Assembly (NCBI GenBank): GCA_013398955.1
Contig: VWPU01010306.1
Coordinates: forward strand, 161,935 to 225,934
Origin: Callaeas wilsoni
Taxonomy: Eukaryota > Chordata > Aves > Passeriformes > Callaeidae
DNA: 64,000 nt
Reading direction: 5' to 3'
Part shown: in pieces, positions 13,141 through 25,400 of the stretch
How the letters are laid out: each line of letters begins with the position of its first letter
Position numbering within the stretch: the stretch's first letter is position 1
Translations under genes and position numbers: made by a program
The notes under the pieces: generated by a model
The model's database searches: none
Seen by the model: only the letters and a program-made list of their open reading frames with translations
Told to the model about the DNA's origin: nothing

Positions 13141-14184
13141 ATAAAAATAACCTCACTCCTCCAGGTGCTTATTTCTCAGATCATGTAGCAAATCTTAGGT
13201 ATCCATCTGCTGCCAGCTGTGGAAATCTATCTACTCTGCCTGTTCTGCAGCTCTTTTTCTGTACTGGTTTACTTGAGATTAGCATATGTCAGGAAAATTT
13301 CCTGAAGACTTTTATTTTGTTTATGGCCATGCAGAATTTGAAACTCATTGTATATTAATTTCCATTGCTACTTGTATTCAGAATAATAAGCCAATTTTTA
13401 AAATTCATTAGAAGTTTGTTGATAATTCTAAGACAAACTTTGCAAAGAAAGAGAATTAGTTTAGCCAAAAAAAAATACTGTCTCTCAAATGTGTGTCTTG
13501 TCCTTAAATGTAAACATGAGAAAGAAAATACCTAATTGGCTAAGACTATAGCTGAATATTTCAAAGGTTATTTTGATTTATATTGCCTCTTTTTGCAAAC
13601 ATGAGCCATGAAGTACACATAAAAGAACTGCACTACAATACGATTGCCCTCAAAAAATGTAGCACTACTATAGATAGAAGCAGAACATCTCACGTCTTCC
13701 ACATAATAGAGTTAAATAAACAAACTAATGTGCTTTTAAAAGGAAAGAACATGTGGGAGGAAATTCAAACTGAGGAAAAATGCATCTACCTATGCATTTC
13801 CTTTTGATTTAAAACATCAGTTGAGAGCTTTCATGGGATTTGAGGGACTATTATTCCAAAAATTACTGTCACAAATTTATACTTACTTTCATTTTATAAT
13901 TTACCGGCTGTGGAACTCAGAGTAACTTTAAGACATTAATGAAGCACACATTATATACAAAACTTGGTAGAAACTGTTACCTCTATATTTCAGATGATGA
14001 AATGGAGGTTAGATATACCCAAAATGATGTATAAATTACGCTGGAAACTTGTGCCTCTTTCCTGCTAGCAAATCCTTTCATGGCCAAAGCCAATCAAAAT
14101 AGACTGAAGAGGAGACATCTTGGGGCAGTGGAAGGGAGCAGTTGCCTTTCATGTTTGTTTGGGAGATGACCACAATATTTACCT
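13141..14184. other. Unique non-coding sequence
   Basis: AT-rich, with no recognisable gene or repeat up to the CR1 3' end at 14185. Confidence 0.55.
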
Positions 14185-14321
14185 AGAATCATAGAATGGT
14201 TTGGGCTCAAGGTCTGGGACCTTAAAGATCATCTAGTTCCATCCCTGCTTCAATGGACAGGGACACCTCCTACTAGACCAGGTTTCTCAGAGCCCCATCC
14301 AACCTGGAACGCTTCCAGGAT
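14185..14321 (-). mobile_element. CR1 LINE, 3'-terminal fragment
   Basis: The plus strand begins 'agaatcatagaatggtttgg', the reverse complement of the CR1 3' end, followed by CR1 3'-UTR phrases such as 'gatcatctagttcc', 'cagggacacctcctactaga' and 'gccccatccaacctgg'. Similarity stops at about 14321. CR1 copies are typically 5'-truncated, which fits a 137-base fragment with no coding sequence left. It carries several substitutions and a small insertion ('tcaaggtctggg') relative to the usual pattern. Confidence 0.93.
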
Positions 14322-17300
14322 CTTGCATTATGCAAAACTCATACTTAGAAAACATTTCCATGCAAAACTTTTCCTTGGTCTGAAAATATCCATTAGGCAA
14401 TTCTATACATGGACTGCTGGAACTGTGGGGTAAAAATTGCAAAAACAAATGTTAAGATCATTTGCAGTAGAATATTTTATGTCTGTGGCTGTCCTAAAAC
14501 AAATAGATACAACTATCTGCCCTTCATAAGAAAGGTCTAATCAATGAACAGATGAGCTTTTGTGTGTTACTATGTTTCAATAGGTATTTTTATCGCACTT
14601 TGATGAAGGAAAAAATCTTGACATGAAAAATTGACTCAAATTTTAATTTTCAATTCAGAAGTTCGAATCAAACCTTTTTCCAGTTTTAATCATTATATGT
14701 GCATTTTACCAATGACAGACTCTACTAGGCTTCAGGTTAATTGTGAAATTAGCCTGTTTGATCTTAACACATATTGTGTTTAAACTCCCTTTGTTTCTAC
14801 CAAAGACTGACAGTGTCATCTGACGAGTCAAGCAGAATGATGTGCCACTTCAGACAGACTTACACAGCCTGCGGTATTTCGACAGAACGAGAGCTAGACT
14901 GTTGTGTGTGTTTCAGTGCCTCTCTTCTTTAACTCCCTTGAGGAGCATGGGTAGAAACATCTCAGCACTCACTTAAACTGCTGTATTTCTCTCACGTGAC
15001 TGAAAAATAAGTTAGAGAATGAAAAGCTGGGCTGTTCCTAGAGTACCAGAGAATCTGAAAGATGCAGTAACTTTATTTCTGATCTACGTCATTTACTGTA
15101 AGCAGGATTTGTGCTAAACTCACTGTTCATGTCCAAAGGTACATCAGAGAGAGAACAAGTCAAAATAAAATGTTTGAGTTTCCCGGAGAAATTGGTCTAA
15201 GCACTATGTCATCAACCAGAGTCATATAAAAACTTCTGGGCCGACAGGAAATATCACTGCCTTCCGGCTTGACCGCATGCTGGGGCACTGGGGGTGTATT
15301 TTGATCTAGTCTCTGAAGGGGCCGCAGTTTTCCAATGCCATCTTGGTGTTTTGCCATTAGAAATAGGAAGACAACATCTTCTGACATCAGAAGTCATTTT
15401 CTGATGGCTGTGTAGCTAATTGTGACAGCACTTACCCCACTCTGCAGTGTCCCTAAGCCAGGGATGAACATTTGGCATCGCTGCATCACTGCTGCCCTGT
15501 ACCACACACTCTGCTGTATGAAAAAGTCATGACACACTTGTACCAGCCCAGCTCTGGTGCATCACCAGAGTCTGCAGAGCTCCAGCTGTGGATATGAAGA
15601 TTTTGTCAGACAGACCTCACAAATGGTAATCCTTGTCTGTGCTTGATTTCTTCTCTACCTTCTAAATGAAGCCTATTGCAATATGCCCTGGGTGAATATC
15701 AGAGCATTCAGAGGTCAGCTACATCTCTGACCCAAGGCAATGCCAGGAGAGTGAACCACCAGCTTTTTTTGTTGCCTTCAAATGGACAGGCACACAGACC
15801 ACTTTATAGATTTCTGCTTTTTGGGTTATAGCTTGATCTGTGGCCTTTGTATGGATTTGATTTTCTTCTTCGTAAGTTTGCATTTCTATGCGAAAAACAA
15901 CATATAGCCTTGTGCTGCAACACAGTTCTAAAGATTTAATCAATTTATACAAATTGAGGACACAAATTTAGAAATTACGGTAAAATTTTAAGAAAGTGTC
16001 ACATGAACCAACTCCCCACATTCCTTGGTGACATAATTCCACTGACTTCAGAAAATACTGACTTAAGTTAAGCATCAATGCCTTGATCATATTCCTCCAC
16101 TCAGAGCAAGCAAATGACTCACAGCAGTCAGCTTGACAAAAAAAATCACGTTTTGCAGTCACAAATAATTAGTGATTAAGCTTTGATGATACATTTGTTT
16201 GTCATCTTGATTCAAGGTATGCTTTGTGCCTGTAGAGCTTAGCCTGGCATTTGTTCATGTAGTACCTCTTGCAGAGATCACTTTGTAAATGTGTACATAG
16301 TAATTTGTTATTTATGCTGTGTGGTACTTAATTTACGTTGTGTTATTTCTGCTCTCTGTTTCACTACATCTGGAAAAGATTAAGACTAGAAACACAAATA
16401 CCAATGCAAACTGAGGCTTGAACAAACATTTCTGACATTTTCTCTCACAAGAGAGAGTCTCCTGATCAAAAATCATGATTCATATTGTGTGAATAAATTT
16501 AGTCCTGAAGAATATTAGAACAAACATTGTTTTGCTTGAGCCGATGCTCACAAGTAGTTTCTCCCTGTTCTCTCTTAACAGAATTTTAGCTAAAACACTA
16601 CTCTATGGAGGTGAAAATATTTGAGTTTTTACAGAACATGTGATATGTACTTCAACACAATTTTGAGAGGTAAATGTAAATTTTCTTCTTTTTATTTTTT
16701 TAACAAAGTCCGATCTCTCCTACTTCTTACTCATCACTATTTTAGGGACATACAAATGAAATTTGAATATTTATGTATTGTCACTCGAAATTAGCTCTTC
16801 TCAGTTATTACTTCACAGTCATAATGAGGTGATAATGTGTCTTTGTATAATTCAAGAGCCAGATGGATGATTCTTGTCCTTCCTGCAGTAGCCTGATGTT
16901 AATTCAGTCAATGGTTTTGATGTGAGGAGAGCTGTATTTGATGTTTGTTAATTTATTCTATGTGACTTGCCTATTATGGCATAGTGAGTTTGGATGACTG
17001 CTACTTCAAAATGAATGTAGTGCATTCTCGTATCATTTGCTCCATCTAAATCACGTCTTACTAAATCCTGTTTAAGTGATCAAAATGATTTCTTTTCCAT
17101 TAGACATATATATTCACATACATTACCTATATGCTTTTTCTCTTTCTCCCAACTTACGAAATCTCAGACTACTAAAGTCAGCAAACAGGAAGGTATGCAA
17201 ACAAGGTTTTTAAAAACTATAATTGTAATTAAAGGAAATAATGTAGTGTACCAGACATAGACAATTTGAAATGCAAAGGGAAAGGAGAAAAATAATGCTT

Positions 17301-20300
17301 CCTGACATCAGGGTAATTAAGCATATCGCAGCCCGAAGAGAAGAAGACTGGAGATAATAACATACCACGGCTGTTCCTTCAGCTTTATGATTTTTCTAGC
17401 AGCCTCATTTTACCTTCTTGCCTCATAGTCAGTGAAGTCTTAATATGTTGATGTACTACTGATAGTGTCTCCAACATGAAGAACTTTTCAATAGGATGAA
17501 AGTGGTATACTCAGTCAGTTAGTGGTGAGATAACAAAATAAATTCTTCTTGCTCTTCTCTGATATATGTGCTTGAGTTGGGTTTAGAGATGGGATTTCTG
17601 AAATCTTTCCTCTATTACCGAGTAGGCTTTTTTTTTTCAGCCTATGGTCTGAATTGATGCTGTGAATTGGTCAGAAGAAGGAAATAAAGACATGTCTAAA
17701 CTGTGAGGCTTGAAAGAGCATGAAATTTCTGCAGCAATTATTAAATTTTATTCTTAGGGTATTTGCCCAGTTTTCTTCATTTATCTCTTTTATCTTTTCT
17801 CTCAACTTCACTTTCTTTTTTAACAATTTTGATTTTGCAAATGATTGAGAATGATAGAAAATTTAGGGAGAAAGAATGTTACATCAAAAATATTTTAAAT
17901 TGCTTTTCTGGTGGTTTATAATGAGAAAGAAAATATTTCAAAATTTTTAATATCTTTCAGTGTTCAGTTATAAAAAATACTTTCTCTTTATTCTTCTATG
18001 TGACCACTGTATTCCTGGATTTGTGGACTCTGCAGTGGTCCTTATCCATGGCTGTCATTTTGTTAGTTCCCTGATACCCATTTTCCTGAAATCTTCCTGA
18101 AAAGTCTCTTAGTTTTCAGATGATGTGTGGCAGGTGAAGTGGTGGAGCAGGACTGCCAGAAACCTGATAGTGGAATTCTGAATATAAAGTTTAAGAAGTA
18201 TGGAAACACAAAGCTGTTAAGTATAATATTTGACCAGAATTTGTAATGTCTTATTTTAGTGCAGCAAGATTATCAGGTGTGTATCTTTACCTTACATTTT
18301 GTCTTCTATGCAAGATGAGTAAAAAAGTGAGGTTTTCAAAAGTGGTTCTGAACAGAAGAAGGTATCAGATGTGCAAACTTTTGAAAAAGAAGCAAAATAA
18401 GTATGGCTGCATCTATTTTACTAAATGAAATAGAGGCAGGGATCACTTTGGTCTTGAAGCCACACGGCACAAACTGACCAACACTGAGCCTCCCATGGGT
18501 TCTACATATCACCCACCTAGGCCCAATATACTGTCATTTTTTTGGGGCAGTTTTGTCAATTCAGATTTTCTGAGATAATGTGAATAGCTTGTCATGGTTT
18601 CTAACATGAACCTGGGAGCATGAGTTTCATTGATGCTTGGCATGTAGATGAATCTGGGTATTAATGGGTACAAATTCTAATGCTGGAAGAGCATGAAAAG
18701 AGCCTGTTTGGGTTATGTCTTGGTAGTGGATACCTATGTAGGGTATTTGCTTCAAATCAGGCCTGTGCACCAAGACAGCAGCAGCTGATCCCAAACTGCG
18801 TAGAGAGTTTGGACAATCAGCAGATGGTACTTGAGTCTGCTGTCCCTCCCTTTTTATTCAGCAGTGGTTGTGTAGACTGTAAGAAAGTCTAAAAATACTT
18901 CCTCCTAAGATCTATGTGAATGTGCTGGGGTAAAAGTTTGACCTCTCTGATAGCAGAAAACACAGTGCTAAATGTCTTGGTGATCTACTGGACAGTCCCA
19001 GGAGGAGGTTTTTCACTTAAAAATCCGCTTTCTATCTTCTGGGCCTGCTCAGCTTTCACCACTGCATATGGCTATACCACAATCTAATGATGGCTGTGAG
19101 GGAATGCTACATACCTCAGAACTGAGATCTCAGGTATTGTTGCATTTGCAGGGACTATTCACTGGGCACTGCCTTTAGATGGAATTTGAATCGTTGCTTA
19201 TTTGATGCTGAACACTTTCTGAATTGTTTTAAATGAACAGCTGTGGACTCATAAATTCTAAACAAACATATTTTCTTGTAGTTTAAATGGCATTATTAGG
19301 ATAATTTTAATATCTTTTGACAATTTGCTTTAGGATTTAAAACAACTCAGGAAATTTTTAATTGCTTTACATTCTTTTGGGGGTTTATTACAAGTTTATT
19401 TCAACTCTGTCCCAGTGTACTTTTTACCTAACAGGTTATGTTTTTCCCCAAACTACCAACTCTCATGTGCTTCTGAGATGCATTTTTTTCATCAAAAGGG
19501 TTTAATTCCCTTAGCATGACAATTAGGTTGATTATTTCTAAGTGTAGACAGATCTAGCCATGCTAATAGAGTTAATTACTTCTGTTGTATTAAAATGGTT
19601 TGGAGCGATTTGCCTAGGCACTAGCTGTGCCATTTGCCACAGCTGTCTGTGGGCTGGGAAGTGTTGGACAGTCTGATTGGAACGATGATTAATGTCTAGA
19701 AGTGCTCTGTCAGACACATAAAAGCCTTTGTATGTCGAGATATTTGGAGAAAATTACACAATCTGGCATATTTGTCTTTTAAAAAACAATTGTCTCCAAG
19801 ATGTCCTGAAAACAGGTGAACACTCCACAGAGGATGTCCCAATCTGTTTGGCAGAAGCTTGCTGAATACCTTAGAGTGGTCAAAAAAGCACCTAAAGAAA
19901 ATTTAGGATGTGCTAGGGTTAATAATTCTCTGTCACTTATTTACCCACTTGAGTAAATAAGAGATTAGGAGAAGAATTGAAAAGTTCTATAAAATCGGCA
20001 GGGATAAACAGAAAGGTTTTTCTGTGGACTGAGGATCTCGATGGCAGCAAGACTGATACAGTAACATAAGACTGAAGGGTAACAAAGGCAGAGACTCTTG
20101 GAGAGGGCTGCTGGAAATTCTCCCTCTGACTTTTGTTGCTTGAATTCTTGATAATGTATGGTTGGAATTTATAGCTGTTCTTTTCTGTGATAAATCTTTC
20201 CCGGAGAAGGCAGCTCCAAATCCAGTGTAAACCATTGTGGAACCCAAGAGGAAAGACGTTCTAAACTACCCTTGGGAAAAAAATGTACAGAAAGTTAAAA

Positions 20301-22514
20301 GGAACATCTGTAATGGTTGAAGACACCGACAAACTGAAACTAGCTTGAAATAGTTCAGAAAACAAACCTCTCTTTTGAGTTAACACCATAATTATTTATA
20401 AGGGAGTTCAGGCAGAAAATATTAAAGAACAGAAGATTTGGGATAAATAAGTGATTTAATGTAAAAAAAAAAACTGTGAGGGAAACCTTTGAAGGTGCCT
20501 TATTTATGTGTGTGTAGTCTGCAGATTTGAGAATTCACACAAAAGGGTACACACAGTATAATGAAAAGGACGTTATTTGAAAACATACTTTGAGTGGCTC
20601 ATGAAATATCAAAATATCAGTCTTATGTTTTCCTTGCAATGTTTAAATATATTATAATTGACTCATCCCATTTCTAAGCACTGACATCAAAAGAAAAAAA
20701 CAAAGCCTCCAGAAAACCAAGTTCATAAGGATGTCAGGAAGAACCATGATGGTCTAGAATGCCACAAACAAGCTGACAGTCTAGAAAATATATGTGTAGA
20801 AACATAAGAGGTACAGCAAGAGAATGACACTATAACAATATTTAGAATCAGTCAGTGTGCTTTATCCTCAAGGAAAAAGAAATACATTTGCAAATGTTAT
20901 TTTCACAAGGGATCATTAAAGTTATCATCTGATCTCCTTAATATTTTAAACAGAACTCCTTGTTTTGTAAATTTTATCTTTCTACTTTGAAAAACTAATT
21001 CTTTCCAATAATAATTTTCAAAGAACCTCATTTTTTTCTTTTTTTCCCCTAAATTTATTCAGTTATATCAGGAAAAACTCAAAAAATACTACAGTTAGTA
21101 TAAAAAATTGCCTTCTCATCCAGGGGATGACCTTTCCAAGTGCTCTCCAACCTGGGAGGAATGTCAAGACTGCTGGATTTCTCTAAGGATCACAATCCTC
21201 AAAAACGAAGTGAGACTGGCAAATTTAGGAGAAATGAACCTGAATTGTGATCTTTATTATTCTTGGGGAAAATATTACAACAATATTCTAAAATGTTTTA
21301 GTGCAGAAAAGAGTATTGTTGGAGACTCAAGGACTGTCTTTGGGTAGGTGTGGTCCATAGCCCCAAAAACATCTACAAGGTGGTGAGACAGTACCATCCA
21401 TAGGAAAAAAAGTGGCCTGTAAGGCAACACATTGCCTGAAGAGGACTTTGCAGACGTCTCATCCTCTAAAGCTCTCAGGGGAAGAATGACCCCTGCTCTG
21501 TTTGCTGCAGAGTGTGTCCAGGAGCACCACAGCTGCGAGCACACAGATTCTACCTGGTGCACAAGAACGCCCAGGAGCACAGTGTGAGGCAGAGGTCTTC
21601 TGCTGTTTACTGCCTGCTGAGGTTAATCCTAGAATGAACCCTGCTGCTTCTCACCTTCACACATCTCAATCACCACATCGTATGTGTCTCGCTTCTATTT
21701 CCCATTCTTTCAAAATGCTAATGTGTAATTGTTAAAATTATTGGTGTGAAAATTGCTGCAAAGTGTAGTTTTCAAAGCCTTGGAATTCAGATGACTCAAA
21801 CTTGGTGCTTTTTTTAAAAAATCTTATTTTCATTGAGGCAACTGCTTATATTATCAGTCTTTCTCCATTTCCTTTCTATGGTGTTTAAAATTAAGATTTT
21901 TAAAAATATAATATATGAAAAATAATCTCTTTCCTACACATGAAACTGCCAAGTAATTTTATTCTCCTTTTCTATCTCTCTCTTTTATTAATCACACTGA
22001 GATTTCCACTGTACCTGACATGAAAATTAGTGTTATTCTGCATCCACTCTGAATTTTATGCAGCACAATTATGTATGTATTTCTTGATGAAATGTTCAAA
22101 TTGAACATTCCTCTTCTCCCTTAAATGCCACTTTTCTCCTTTTCTGCTTCTGTAAGAGACAGATCCTGTAGTGACTAACTCCATTTCAATGGAATTTTGA
22201 ACACCCGCAGATTGCTTTAAAACCAATGGATGCTAAGCATTCAATATCTTGGTTTTTAAGGACTAGAATATTAGAGCTTTTTTTCCCCTAGAGTGTCAAC
22301 TCAAAAGGCGATGTGCCACATTAAAATAAAAATACCTTAAAATAACAAGTATCATGTGCCTAAATTCATGAAAACAGTAGCATGAAATGTTTAGCTGTTC
22401 GGTTAATTTGGCTTCCTTTACTTTCATAAAATAGTTTCAATGTCTTTTGCTTTAGGAGAAAATTTTTAAATGTGTATAAAGGCAAGGGAAAATATAATTA
22501 TTCTTTCACTTGTC
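14322..22514. other. Unique non-coding sequence (about 8.2 kb)
   Basis: This is the longest stretch in the left half with no mobile element I can identify. Composition is AT-rich and stops are frequent in all six frames. Slightly GC-richer patches at 15400-15600, 18430-18890 and 21350-21650 hold open frames of up to about 100 codons, none with recognisable domains. The region may include conserved non-coding elements, but that cannot be judged from one genome. Confidence 0.5.
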
Positions 22515-22866
22515 TGTGCTGGTTTTGGCTAGGATGGAGTTAATTTTCTTCATAGTAGCTGGTATGAGGCTGTATTTTGGATTTTTGTGCTGAAAACAGT
22601 GTTGATAACAGAAGGATATTTTCATTATTGCTGAGCAGCACTTACAATGTGAAGGCTTTTCTTGCTTCTCATCCCACCCCAACCAGCAGAGGCTGGAGGT
22701 GCACAAGAAGCTGGGAGAGGACGAAGCCAGGACAGCTGGCCTCAGCTGACCAAAGTGATATCCCATACCATATAGCATCAGCATATAAAGCTGGGGGAAG
22801 AAGAGGAGGTCATTCAGAGTGATGTCTTTTGTCTTCCCAAGTAACTGCTGTGCTGTGGAAAGCAAG
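22515..22866 (+). mobile_element. Endogenous retrovirus LTR fragment (5' part: U3 and start of R)
   Basis: It starts TGTGCTGGTTTTGGCT followed by 'gatggagttaattttcttc', a common beginning of avian ERV LTRs. Further landmarks follow in the expected order: 'gctgagcagc', 'ggaggtgcacaagaagctgg', 'gggacagctg'-like sequence, 'gatatcccataccatat', a TATA motif, 'gctgggggaagaag' and 'gtcttcccaagtaac'. Similarity fades near 22860, so the downstream part of the LTR is missing or too diverged. No primer binding site or internal viral gene follows. It is probably a truncated solo LTR. The family name is not certain from reading alone. Confidence 0.75.
22783..22790 (+). promoter_or_regulatory. TATA motif of the ERV LTR
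   Basis: ATATAAAG sits where the LTR promoter is expected, upstream of 'ctgggggaag'. Whether it is active is unknown. Confidence 0.45.
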
Positions 22867-24073
22867 TTGCATAAAATTAGTAGCAATTTGTTGGTGTGAA
22901 ATCTTTTTTTTTTTCTGGAAATACAAAACTGAGCAAGGATCTAGATTTGTTGAATGAGAGAGGAGTGAAAGGACAAAAGATATTCAGTATGCAATAGGTG
23001 AAGTGGGTGAAAACAGAAGGAAACATCCCTGATATCTAGGAATGTGTCCTGCCAGTGTCTCACTTCATTTCATTCCTTACCAGGAAAGTCTTCAGAGATC
23101 TGCTCCTGACCTAAGGGTCACTTGCATGACTGTGTTGGTTTGTGTAGTTATCAGGCTGTGAGAAAGGCATGTGCCTAGAAATGCCTCTTCTACCACCAGC
23201 CTCATACAGCTGGGTATCTAAAGGCAATTTTCTGGGGAAATAGCTGTGCCCACTAGTCTGGAAATGCTTCCCATGGTGAGATGCTATGGCTTTCCTCTTC
23301 ATGTTCTCTGTTATCAGAAAAGAAACTGTAACTTTTCCACTCAAGATGGTTAACTGCCAAAAGACACACATCAGCACCAGTGACACACAGCTGAACTTAA
23401 TGAAAGCTGCCACCAGACCTCAGAATTTCTTATTCGCTCCAGCAACAGCAGTACTGTTTGAAGCCATGTCATATAGGAATGGGAAAGCTAACAATTATAA
23501 AGCCAAGAGAATAGATGAAAAGGACTTTTCAGGCTGAGGAATGGCATTTAAAGTTGTTCAAGATTCCCCAGCAAAATGAGGCAGACATAAAAAGACTTTT
23601 ACCATATCCTCATTGGGCTACAATTCCAAAGAGAAGTTGCAGAGACCAGAATTTTAATGTGCTGGCCTTTACTTTCCTCATATTACCTGGAGAATCGGGA
23701 GGAAAATATGGGGTTTGGTTTATTGGAAGACAAGCTGTCCAGCACAAACAAATCAAAATTCCCTGTATCCATTTCCATTCGGAACAAACTAATTGCTGTT
23801 ATTTTAACAGTTTTCCCTTTAAGCACTTTAAAATTTCAATAGTTGTAAATATAATTATAACAGCATAATGCAACATTGCTTTCTGATTTCTAACAAAATA
23901 TTTCTTAATTATGTAATGCAATTATTCCCTTCGACTTTGAAAATTCCTTAAATTACTCTTAAGAAAAAAAATCTTGCAACTCACGAAAAAATAAAATATT
24001 TTAAGGAAAAAAGTCCTTGTCTAAACGTGAATAACCGTGTTGTTATCTATCTCCTGCAGTCTAGAGCCAGTCA
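22867..24073. other. Unique non-coding sequence
   Basis: No retroviral gene follows the LTR. Open frames at 23111-23413, 23286-23537 and 23515-23868 overlap on both strands and show no gag, pol, env or host-gene signature. Confidence 0.5.
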
Positions 24074-24120
24074 GACCAAACCAAAACCAAAATAAAACCC
24101 CCAAAAAATCAAACAAAAAG
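24074..24120. repeat. A/C-rich low-complexity tract
   Basis: Composed of ACCAAA, CCAAAA and CAAAA-type units. It is the opposite-strand counterpart of the T/G-rich tracts elsewhere in the window. Confidence 0.7.
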
Positions 24121-25129
24121 TGTTTTTACAATAATTTTCACCAAAAGGTATGCCATATTCTATGGTACATTTTCAAAATTAGAATCATATTGACTACCTC
24201 TGTTTCTAAATTCTCTGAAGCACTTCAATTTTATAGGGTAGAGTAAAAACGAAACAACTGCTACTGCTCATTCTGTGCTTCTGTTAGCACCCAGCTGTTC
24301 ACCAACAGCAGGGAATCTGACTTAGGGCATCTGATTATGTTATATTTTGCAAACTGAAATATTTTTCATCATAAAAGCAAATAGAGGTGGTAGCTGGGCC
24401 CATGGAGTGAATATTGGTACATGCTGACATGCTTTAGCACCTCATCATTTTACTGTCAATTTTCAAAGACTTCCAGCTATAGTTCATGTTGGTTTTTATT
24501 CTTCAGTCTTCAAATCACAGAAAAATGGAGACCATAAGGAGAAATTCTGTTCACCTCTAAAGAGAAATTAATGGGCTCTGGAGAAAATTCTTTGGTTTAA
24601 GAGTAAGCTCAAAATTTTGTGGCTAAGAGCAAGTTAACATCAGCCCAGTTTATCCACCACGTGGAATTTGTCAAGACCTGGACCTTCCATTTATGTTATT
24701 TGTTAGATATTTTGCTCAAAAATAATCTACAAATTGCAGAAAAAGCACAAGTGAAAGTTGTTTCAATAGGGAACTTCCATAGGAGGGAAGTTTGTCACTA
24801 AAAGTGGAAGTGTCTCTGGAACACACAAAACCAATCTTTATGCCTTTAGCAGGTGTCCTAAGAACTCAAGGGAGATAGCTGAAGTTCCATAAATAAGTGC
24901 ATAAACATGGAGTCCGTTCAGTCTGCCTTCACAGGCCATATTTTCTAGATTGTGATCTTTTTATCTGTCCCACACTGTCTTCAGTCAGGCTATGCCCTTC
25001 CTGGAAAGGTTTTCCAGAACTGTTCCAGACTGCACGCTACCCTAGATAATCCCATCCCAATGAAGTGGAGAGGTTATTTCCCTAAATAAAACAAGAGTTT
25101 TGTTGAGGTGTTACAGAACTGTGCTTGTA
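24121..25129. other. Unique non-coding sequence
   Basis: No gene or repeat recognised. Confidence 0.5.
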
Positions 25130-25400
25130 GCGAAGGAGTAACACCTTTCTAGATTCATCTTGAGCTTTTAATTCGTGTCACCAACAGCTCTAATTACGAA
25201 GAAGAGCTGTCCAATTTGTTCTCCAGTTCATGTTGTTGCATGCTTTGTTATCTAAGTGTAGAACTTTACATTTGTCCTTTTTGAATATCCTATTTTTTTT
25301 CAGCTCACTTTTGAATTTGCTAAGGTGTCTTTGAATTCTGTCAGTGTCTTGGTAGTGCCTTTCTCCCAGCTTTGTGACTTTTGCAAATGTAATGAACATC
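25130..25400 (-). mobile_element. Highly diverged CR1-type LINE fragment (reverse-transcriptase region)
   Basis: Translated on the minus strand (25190-25399), the fragment contains KKDKCKVLHLDNK, matching the CR1 segment usually of the form K-F-N-x-x-K-C-K-V-L-H-L-G, which lies C-terminal to the catalytic FADD motif. It is preceded by a stretch equivalent to the 'aaIqrDLdrLe' helix, here DRIQRHLSKFKSELKK. On the plus strand the phrases 'aactttacatttgtcctttt' and 'gtgacttttgcaaatg' correspond to the same region read in reverse. Divergence is much greater than in the CR1 copies at 29450 and 43942, implying an old insertion. The exact subfamily cannot be told. Confidence 0.65.
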
